This document shows, piece by piece, positions 1 to 7,252 of a DNA stretch of 12,271 nt. A program made the position numbers and the translations under genes. Numbering within the stretch: position 1 is the first letter of the stretch; every line of letters begins with the position of its first letter. The notes under the pieces are model-generated. The model ran no database searches. It saw nothing but the letters and a program-made list of their open reading frames with translations, and was not told the origin of the DNA. Origin of the DNA: Phoronis ovalis (lineage: Eukaryota > Phoronida > Phoronidae); contig JAOXYB010046480.1 of the NCBI GenBank assembly GCA_028565635.1, forward strand, positions 1 through 12,271, given 5' to 3'.

Positions 1-198
1 TGACATAGATGGCTTTACAACTAAAGAAACTACATCATATGATGGGCATCTGTCTGCACCTGCAGACCTCTTGTTCTAGTTTATAGTTTAAAACAATTTC
101 TTTAGTACATTTATAAGATACATGTATATAGTCTGTGTTAGAGACTAACATCATTTATGTGCCATAATAAAATGTAAATCTTTATGTGTGATTTGTAG

Positions 199-3100
199 AT
201 GATGTTACACTTAAGTTTAAAGGCTCAACAAGCTATATGTACAACATGATGACTGGAAATACACCAATAGTAATTCATGGAAATGGACCAATTAAGGTGT
301 GTTAGATGCAAACAGAAATTTTAGTGACCAGAATTCTTAGTATGTATTGAATAGTACCAGATGCAATGAACTATTTTGATCAAAAATATCACTCATCAAA
401 CATTATCTATCTTTGTTGGTATTATCTGGGACTATTGTAACTAGTGATAATGGTCCCAGGTATTATGGAGCACTGAATAATTAGGTTAATTGGAACATGA
501 ATTTGAATTTGTTTCCACATTCTTGCAGAATAAATTCAATCGCCTGGCAAATTATCTTGCTGATCAGTGGTCTCCAACAGTGGGTTGTCAGGCATGTAAG
601 GAACATATTATCAGTCTAAAAGATCTGAAGGTAAACAAAGTTTCTTTTTTGCCTGTTTTAATTAGCTACATATACCAGGTCTCCTGTGAAATTATGTTCA
701 TGTTTATGCTGATCACTTTATTATTTCTATCCATAATACACATGTGTTTGGTTTAATCAGAGAAAAAATATTATTATGTATTAGATGTTACTTATAAATT
801 ATAATAAAAAATAAATGTATTAGTCATCTTAATGCTGAATTTTCTAAATAGCTGTTCATGTTTCAAGATTTTTGCTTAATAATGATCTTTTGCAAATCTT
901 CTAATTGTTGTTACTGCTTTCAGGAAGCTGAATTGCCAGAAGTGTTTGTTGGATTATTCATTGAGCATCCAACTCCGTTCATAGATCACTTCTTCAATCA
1001 CATAGCTGAACTAAAGTATCCCAAATCAAAACTAACTGTATGGATTCATAATTCGGTAAGTTGAGTTTTACATAGCTATGCTTTGTTCTTCTTTTATTAA
1101 ATCTGTTTACTTATAAGCTTCAATCGTATTACTGGTTTGCTGGATAAGTACAAGTTTGGAGGTAATCATTGTTAAGATTTTTTCAATGTGACCACTCCAC
1201 TCCCTACTAACTCTTGGGAGATTATAATTCTTTCGCCCGGAGTGCTGTGAATGACTTCAAACTACAACATCAACATCATGTTTATGAGAAATTTTTAAAA
1301 CATAAACTACCTTCATGTATTTAATTTATTTTTAGGAGCATTTCCATAGTGATGAAGTGACAAGATTTGTAGAAAAGCACAAGTCTCATTATAAATCTGT
1401 AAAAGTTTCACCACCAGGTGTCCTTGATGAGTGGGCTGCCAGAAATCAAGGGGTGTAAGTGTAATTTCAATTCAAAATGTGTCATAAAACTTTTATTCAT
1501 TATGCAGAACATACCAAATACATACATTATAAAAAAATGTTTGTATATGATATTCTGTATTGTACTGAAAAATATAAAGTTTTTCAAAGTACAATTACTT
1601 TATTTATTTTATGTTACATATAATTTACAGTAACTTGAGAAACATGCTTATACTAAATACTTTACACCTCTAAGCTTAATATAAGAGCACCAGTGGCACC
1701 AACATTGACGTCAAGGCCTGTAGGACATATTAATGTTATTATATTTATCTTTTTTGTAGTGAGGAGTGCTTAAAGCAAAGTTGCAAATACTATTTTTCTG
1801 TGGATTCTGATGCCCAGTTGTACAGTATAGATTTTTTAACCCTTCTTATAGAACAGAACAGGTATGATGACTTGAATTATCATTATGTAGACTAGCTACT
1901 TTAGATTCTACAGTATAGTAGAACTTGTTTAAAGTCTTAGCAGAAGTATATGTAGAAAATCCCAAATTTTTTATTTTCACACATGGCTCATGGGAAATAG
2001 TTGTAGGCTGTGCATCATTGTTGTTGTATATAACACTTTGCTTGTCTCTTGATTCTTTTTCCTTTTTTTTCAGATCAGTACTAGCTCCAGTACTGAAGCG
2101 ACCAGGACAGTTGTGGTCTAACTTTTGGGGTGCTCTCACTAAAGAAGGATTTTACGCCAGATCAGAGGATTACATTGATATTGCCCAGGGAAAGAGAAGG
2201 GGTTTATGGAATGTCCCATATCTGGCTATTGTATATCTAATCCATGGCAACATTCTTGAGTTGATGAAAGGAAGTTTTGTTAGCAAATACAAAAGTAGCA
2301 TAGACTCTGATATGGCCATGTGTGAAAACTTGAGAGAAAAGGCAAGATTTCAATAAATGTTTTACTCAGAATTGTACTTTTGATTCGAATTTTCATGAGA
2401 TCTGTTATTGTGAAACTGGTGATTAAAATGAGTAAGTTGACATTTTGGCCTGTTTTTTGGAACAAATTTATGTACTTGTAAGTGCTTAATTTAGAGTATT
2501 CTTATGAATCATCAGCTTATAATTTTGCTGCCACTTAGTGTTGTGGTGTTAGCCTGTATTTGTATGTATTTGGTAGCATAGCAAATGGACCCACTACAGG
2601 TTTTTGTGCCCATCGACATAGTGGCCACATACAGTTGTAGGCTATGTGTCGTCGGTGGTGGCTTACACTTTCCTTTGTCTCACGATAACAACTTCAGTTT
2701 TACTTAATCAGTACAGAGTAAATACAGGTCAAAGTGCATGTCAATTGTAATTCCCACCTAGATTATTTCAGTATGGCCTAATGGCAGCCATGTTTGTCAA
2801 TGTGATGGCATGTCGGGTTGTGCCCATTACCAGAAAAATGAAGTGTTGACTGGATGATTTGAAAGTGTCTTCATGAAGGCCGTAGATCGATGAGCGTAAT
2901 AGGCTAGGTGACTTTCTTAATTGACTTTGGAAGAGGGTCAGTGCTGATCCAAATCTTTGACATTTTGCGAGATGGTACGTCATAATAGCAACTTCAGGTT
3001 TTATCGATATTCGGTACAGAGTAAGTATAGGTCACAGTTCAGATGCAATTTTAACCCAGGTTATTCCAATATGGCCGACTGGCAGCCATGTTTGCTTCTG

Positions 3101-6100
3101 AGAGGGTACATCAGCTTGTGCTCATTTCCAGAAAAACGAAGCGTTAATTGGATGATTCGAAGGTGGATTCACAAAGGCCATAGACCAGTGGATGTCGCAG
3201 GGTAGGTGACGTTATTTGAGTGACCTTGAAAAGTGGGTCATATGCCAATCTCAATCTCCGACATTTTTCATTGTGTGTAACGCTTGATTTATCTTGCAGT
3301 AGCTGCTGTAGTTTTTATCCAATCAGCTTCATATCAGTACAGGGTAAATACATGTCAAAGTACAGTTCTGGTGTAGTTTTGACCTGGATCATTTTCAAGA
3401 TGGTCGACTAGTGGCCATGTTTGTTCTCTAGACGTTGCACCCATTTTCAGAAAAACTATTTTTTGACTGGCAGGTTTGAAGTGTATTCATGAAGGCCATA
3501 GGTGGGTGGGCATAATAGGCTAGGTGACATTATTGAGTGACCTTTGATCCGAATCTTCGGCATGTTTTGTTGTGCGTAAAGCTTTCTTTGTCTAGCAAGT
3601 ACTGCTGTTTTTCCAATCAACTTTGTATTTGGTACAGGGTAAAAATACCTCCAAGTACAAGTGTCATGTATCTTTGACCTAGATCACTTTCAAGAAAGCA
3701 ATGCTGTTTTTTTCCCAATCATCTTCGGATTGGGTTCAGAGTACATGTCAAACTACAGATCTGGACAAAATTTTACCTGGATCACTTTCAAGATTGCCAA
3801 CTGGAGGGGTCAATTACCTGGAGGGGTCAATTACCGATTCAAATCTTTGACTTTTATCGTATCCAGTACTTTATTATGTATGTAACACTTAGGGTACTAC
3901 TTCAGAAATTGTGCAGCTCAGTTATAACTTGGAGCTGCAAACCACATACAAACCACAATGTGATGTAATTCTAGGGATGTCATGGGCATCTGACATGACA
4001 AATGTCTTTTCATGATTTATCTGCAATTCATTCATGAAGAAGAAGAATATATGGAATTCATTTTGTTTGTTTGATACAGGGAATATTCATGTATGTTTGG
4101 AATGAACATGATTTAGGATACCTGCTGAATGCTGATAATTACAATCCAACAGAACATTATCATGCTGAAATGTGGCAGATATGGGATAATAGATATGTAA
4201 GTTTTAGAGTTGTTACAAAGCACTTATAATTTACCTAATTACCTCCACCATCCCTCCACCATCATCTGATGGTGAAGAGGATTCACCCTTATCTCTTTAT
4301 TAGCAGGATGTCTCAAAAGGTTATGGACGGATTTGGACGAAATTCGGTAGATGGATCGAGTGTGTCACAAGGACTAATTGATTAAATTTTGATGAAGATC
4401 CAGGTTGATTGCAGAAACTATAATTTTTAAAGTGATTTTTACCATTGAGAGATAGAGTCGAACACGATATATAGAAGGATACCTCAAAAAGTAGTGGACA
4501 TATTTGGACAACCTTGATGGATCATGTGTGTCAAAGCAGGGATGCTGAAAAGTTTTACATTTTATCCAATATTTTAGAAATAAATGTCTGGCATTATAAA
4601 AAGTATTCTGACATAGTTCGTATCCAACGTTATAAGCATGTCGTTTGTGTGTGTACGCGCATGTATAAAATATGTTAAAATCAGCATTTGTTTTGAAGGA
4701 CTGGGAAATGAAATACATTCATGAAAACTACACCAAGTATGTAGAACCTGATACAGAAGTGCCAATGGTGAGATTATCTGTTCTTATTTTGCTAGTAACT
4801 GCTCTGTACGCCCAACTTTCTTTTGTGTTTCATAATGTTTCTATATATTATCTTACAATGCTACTTATTAGTTATTAAATGTTTATTTCCTGTGCAGTTA
4901 TGGCATTATTGCTGGAAATTTGTTCATTAATTGAGTTATTTAGTTTTTTAGATGAAATAAATAATTTGTGGCGTACATGTCTCAGTAGGTTGTGGTACTT
5001 ACTGTGATGAATAATATTGATGGATAACTGGCAGGACCGGCAGTTAGGCGTACACAAATAAGATACGACTGTTTACATTTTTCTTGTTTTAGCCATGCCC
5101 TGATGTATACTGGTATCCAATGCTCAGTGAAACATTTTGCAAACATTTAATAGAGGAAATGGAAAATAATGGGCAGTGGTCAAATGGTCAGAACAGTGTG
5201 AGTTTTTATTGTTGTGGAAATTTAATGCAAAAATGAGTCATCTCTTAGGGAAGCAAAATGCGCAATGTGAAAAATCTGTCAGAGTAAACCCAGATGCTAA
5301 TAATCGTTCCCCATGAGTTGAGCCACATGATCAAAATTAACAGCCAACTTAAATTTCCCACAAATTGCATTTTGTTTATAGTTATCATGAATAGTAATTT
5401 TGAATGTGGTGTAGGAGGAAATACTGAACTGCTGTCGTGGCATGTATGTACTTTTTTAAGATTATATAGTATTCTTTCTGTATTATTTCCAAGATGCAGT
5501 AAAACTAGAGTATAGTACTGTGATGAACATTTATTCATTAAGAATTGTACAATTACAAAAATAGTTATTATGCTAGATGTACTTTATGTAATGTTATGGT
5601 ACTTCTTGCTGATATATTGTATACAAGAAATCAAGTCTTCATTTGTGTTTAGTCCATGGTTAACATTTTACTAATATTTGTTTTGCATTAGGATACTCGT
5701 CTTGCTGGTGGATATGAGAATGTACCCACTCGAGATATTCATATGAACCAAATTGGCTTTGAAAGGGAATGGCTGTATATGTTAAAAGAATTTGTGCAAC
5801 CTATGCAACAAAAGGTGTTCACTGGATATTTTCATGATGTAAGTTTGCTTTCTTGTTGAAAGAAGGGTTTAATTTCTAGAAAATATTTCTTAAACCTTTA
5901 GCCTTACTAGCTAGTATTCTGTTTGACAGACTGATTGATGCATACATTTGATGTAATAGTATGTTCTCTGGCTAATTATCACATGTAAAGCTGATTCATT
6001 AATGAATCAAACTCAAATCCACATTTTGCAGGTTGTATGAAGAATCTCAAATGCTTTTGTTGGATTTGTTGTATATATTTTAACCTGTAAACTTTTGTTT

Positions 6101-6581
6101 GTTATACAGCCACCACATGCCATTATGAATTTTGTTGTGCGCTATCGAATCGATGAGCAACCTTTTCTTCGACCTCATCATGATTCTTCAACATTCACAA
6201 TTAATGTGGCATTAAACAGAAAGGATATTGACTATCAGGTAATAAAAATTCAATATCAAGTGGAACTTATCTGGCATAGCCCAGAATCAAGACTAGTGTG
6301 CTTGGCCAAGAAATGGAATTTAGTTTATAATTTTACCACTTGGTTAACCACATCACAATCACAAAAGTTAATTAACTTTTTGCAGTATAAATTGTCAAGG
6401 TAAAAACTAACATTTTTTTCTGTAGGGAGGTGGTGTCAATTTTATACGGTATGACTGCAAAGTGCTATCTACTCGGATGGGTTGGGTTTTAATGCATCCT
6501 GGACGCTTGACTCATTACCATGAAGGTTTAAGTACTACAGGTGGTACCAGGTACATCATGGTCTCTTTCATTGATCCATAG
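199..6581 (+). CDS. PLOD: Procollagen-lysine 2-oxoglutarate 5-dioxygenase (lysyl hydroxylase), 3' part of gene, 12 exons
   Basis: This enzyme hydroxylates lysines in collagen-type sequences in the ER, using Fe(II), 2-oxoglutarate, O2 and ascorbate. Exons are 199-296, 529-630, 924-1055, 1336-1454, 1760-1861, 2074-2341, 4080-4196, 4699-4767, 5093-5197, 5692-5838, 6110-6238 and 6426-6581 (stop TAG). All junctions keep frame and give 514 residues, the first codon being split. The whole length aligns, from memory, with vertebrate PLOD1-3, through landmarks such as [48 protein letters not shown] and [11 protein letters not shown]. Human paralogues have about 730-740 residues, so roughly the N-terminal 30% (signal peptide and glycosyltransferase domain) is upstream of the window. 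All introns are GT-AG except 2342-4079, which is GC-AG. Which vertebrate paralogue it matches best cannot be told, and invertebrates often have a single gene. The family call is very secure; exon edges are secure to a base or two. Confidence 0.96.
2697..3705 (+). repeat. Tandem ~300-bp monomers of element 1
   Basis: Three nearly full monomers (about 2697-2997, 2998-3310, 3311-3606) and a truncated one (3607-3705) share a series of blocks in the same order: a cluster like TTCATATTCGGTACAG, then GTAAATACAGGTC, then TTTGACC-TGGATCA, then the ATGGCC palindrome, CCAGAAAAACGAAG, TAGGCTAGGTGAC, and a GGGTCA...CCGA...CGACATTTT end. The copies are clearly diverged from each other by substitutions and small indels, so the array is old. 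Confidence 0.75.
3801..3834 (+). repeat. Perfect 17-bp tandem duplication
   Basis: CTGGAGGGGTCAATTAC occurs twice back to back (3801-3817 and 3818-3834) without a mismatch. It lies in the degenerate last monomer of element 1, exactly where monomer sequence is missing, and looks like a recent replication-slippage or repair scar. Confidence 0.85.
4257..4274. repeat. Perfect hairpin in PLOD intron 4197-4698
   Basis: CACCATCA (4257-4264) pairs with TGATGGTG (4267-4274) across a 2-base loop; with a small bulge the stem extends into CCTC and GAGG on the two sides. The left arm overlaps a CTCCACCATC direct duplication (4243-4263). No function is evident. Confidence 0.6.
4306..4545 (+). repeat. Two diverged copies of a second interspersed repeat
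   Basis: A block starting GGATGTCTCAAAAGGTTATG at 4306 recurs, diverged, from 4477 as GGATACCTCAAAAAGTAGTG. Both continue with GGAC...ATTTGGAC, GATGGATC and GTGTGTCA in the same order. The offset is 171 bp. This is a different family from element 1, and it lies within the 502-bp intron 4197-4698. The full length and termini of the family cannot be told from two fragments. Confidence 0.65.
5093..6581 (+). other. PLOD: PLOD C-terminal Fe(II)/2-oxoglutarate lysyl hydroxylase domain
   Basis: Four exons encode the catalytic double-stranded beta-helix domain. The Fe(II) ligands are visible: His (6176-6178) and Asp (6182-6184) in RPHHDSS, and the distal His (6519-6521) in THYHEG. The 2-oxoglutarate-binding Arg is at 6549-6551 in [10 protein letters not shown]. 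The two iron-ligand histidines are 52 residues apart, as in human LH3 (His667 and His719), and the protein ends in FIDP-stop at the family's usual C-terminus. Cys codons 5096-5098 and 6456-6458 match a disulfide pair recalled from LH3. All catalytic residues are present, so the domain is expected to be active. The GGGC of vertebrates reads GGGV here (Val codon 6435-6437). Confidence 0.93.
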
Positions 6582-7083
6582 GGAGAATACGTTAATAAGT
6601 GCTTTCACTTGTTAAGTGATCTCAATGATAAGACAATCCAGCCCGATGTCACTTGTGCATGTGTTCAGAGATATGTGTGCAACCAGCAGTAGCATTATGA
6701 AATACTGAACATATAGTTTTACACTTCATACAGAATGAGTGGATGATATACATCATTGCCATATGTTTAGAATGAAGCTAGTTAGATTTTGCCTTGTGCT
6801 TTTACTATGACAAATCTAAATTTAAAAACTGTCATTAAAATAATGGTGCTATTTTTAACTGTTGAAAGCTAGTCAAACAAATCACGTGTGACAAATTTAT
6901 AATATGTGTAGTTTTATTTTATTCAGTAATATGACCTGGATAGTCAAGTTTGTAAATCATGACTTTTATAACAATTTGCTAGCAGTATTTAGTTTTAATT
7001 AGTATTAAAATACTGATTACAAAGATCATGTTCTAAACAAAACTATCTTATATTTTGTACTTTTGTAGACTTTGTAGCAAAAC

Positions 7084-7148
7084 AATAAACATAACTTGCT
7101 TGTTATACAAGTGGTATTTGTTTTTATTACAACTTGTTCTACAATAAA
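7084..7148 (+). promoter_or_regulatory. Polyadenylation signals for PLOD (AATAAA x2)
   Basis: Canonical AATAAA hexamers lie at 7084-7089 and 7143-7148, about 500 and 560 bases after the PLOD stop. The second is followed by a GT-rich stretch (about 7149-7175), the usual downstream element, so cleavage is most likely near 7160-7170. Confidence 0.6.
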
Positions 7149-7252
7149 GTGTTACCGAGGTTAGTTATCTTGTGTAATATACATTCTTTTGAATGAACAA
7201 ACCTTTTTCCCAGCACTTTCTAGTTTTATTACTATCTGCACAGTTCTTTATT
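7123..7252 (-). promoter_or_regulatory. Polyadenylation signals for MKKS (AATAAA x3, minus strand)
   Basis: On the minus strand AATAAA occurs at 7252-7247, directly after the stop codon, at 7230-7225, and at 7128-7123. Use of the most distal one would make the MKKS mRNA overlap the PLOD 3' end. Use of the first would give a 3' UTR of only a few tens of bases. Confidence 0.5.

Larger units (their letters stand above)
2605..4010 (+). mobile_element. Modular repeat element 1: head, tandem ~300-bp monomers, tail
   Basis: The element sits inside the GC-AG PLOD intron. A head module with GTAGGCTATG (2638-2647) is followed by monomers that begin near a GTTTTTATCC-like motif at about 2697, 2998, 3311 and 3607, so the period is 296-313 bp. 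A degenerate monomer begins at about 3706. Each fuller monomer carries an ATGGCC-N7-GGCCAT-like inverted repeat (from 2773, 3071 and 3400) and a TAGGCTAGGTGAC-like block. The fourth monomer is truncated by about 200 bp. The tail has TCTAGGGATG (3970-3979) and a hairpin at 3992-4006. Head and tail are shared with element 2, which argues for a discrete transposed unit rather than a local satellite. There is no coding capacity. The outer edges are uncertain by some tens of bases. Confidence 0.75.
2342..4079 (+). other. GC-AG intron of PLOD
   Basis: The exon ends ...GAGAAAAG and the next bases are GCAAGA; the downstream exon follows a TACAG acceptor at 4075-4079. Codons on both sides (REK, then GIF) match the vertebrate protein at one junction (RDK-GIF) without a gap. 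No GT lies between the end of homology and the in-frame TAA at 2354-2356. GC donors typically keep a strong AG|GCAAG context, as here. At 1738 bp this is by far the longest PLOD intron in the window, and most of it is repeat element 1. Confidence 0.88.
529..4767 (+). other. PLOD: PLOD accessory (middle) domain, coded by exons 529-630 to 4699-4767
   Basis: This part corresponds to the accessory domain between the glycosyltransferase and hydroxylase domains of human LH3, a degenerate GT-A-like fold without known catalysis. Two cysteine pairs match the spacing or position of disulfides I recall for LH3: GCQAC (Cys codons 586-588 and 595-597) and the pair at 1767-1769 and 1782-1784, which is one residue closer together than in human. 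The [10 protein letters not shown] stretch (from 1788) keeps a D-x-D where vertebrates have DAD. Exon 2074-2341 holds the best conserved blocks, [15 protein letters not shown] and WNVPYL. A likely N-glycosylation sequon NYT starts at 4726, where vertebrates have NYS. Domain limits are approximate. Confidence 0.85.
6582..7252. other. Convergent intergenic region and 3' UTRs of PLOD and MKKS
   Basis: There are 671 bp between the PLOD stop (6579-6581) and the MKKS stop codon (7255-7253 on the minus strand). The stretch is AT-rich and has no ORF with recognisable homology. It should hold the PLOD 3' UTR and much of the MKKS 3' UTR. A CTTG...CAAG short inverted repeat lies at about 7098-7110. Confidence 0.7.

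Noticed and set aside
1-198. Possible upstream PLOD exon at the window's left edge
   Set aside because: A short open frame runs from position 2 to a stop near 79, but its translation shows no similarity to the PLOD segment expected before the DVTLKF block, and there is no good donor. It is treated as intron.
1925-2356. 143-residue open frame starting with Met
   Set aside because: It is exon 2074-2341 read together with intron sequence on both sides. The Met and the stop at 2354-2356 are both intronic, and the true junctions are AG at 2072-2073 and GC at 2342.
2957-3411. Open frames inside the element 1 monomers
   Set aside because: They are short, do not persist from monomer to monomer, and monomer lengths (296-324 bp) differ by amounts that are not multiples of three. 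No protein similarity was recognised.
4374-4765. Two overlapping minus-strand frames antisense to PLOD exon 4699-4767
   Set aside because: They run through repeat DNA and the complement of a real exon, and have no similarity of their own.
5245-5538. Open frames on both strands in PLOD intron 5198-5691
   Set aside because: Neither has flanking splice signals in a usable phase nor any similarity. The flanking exons join directly (QNS, then DTRLAGG) in agreement with the family.
6239-6425. Reading on through the 187-bp PLOD intron (frame open to 6403)
   Set aside because: It would remove the distal His and Arg of the active site. Standard GT and AG sites and homology on both sides show it is an intron; retention remains possible but there is no evidence for it.
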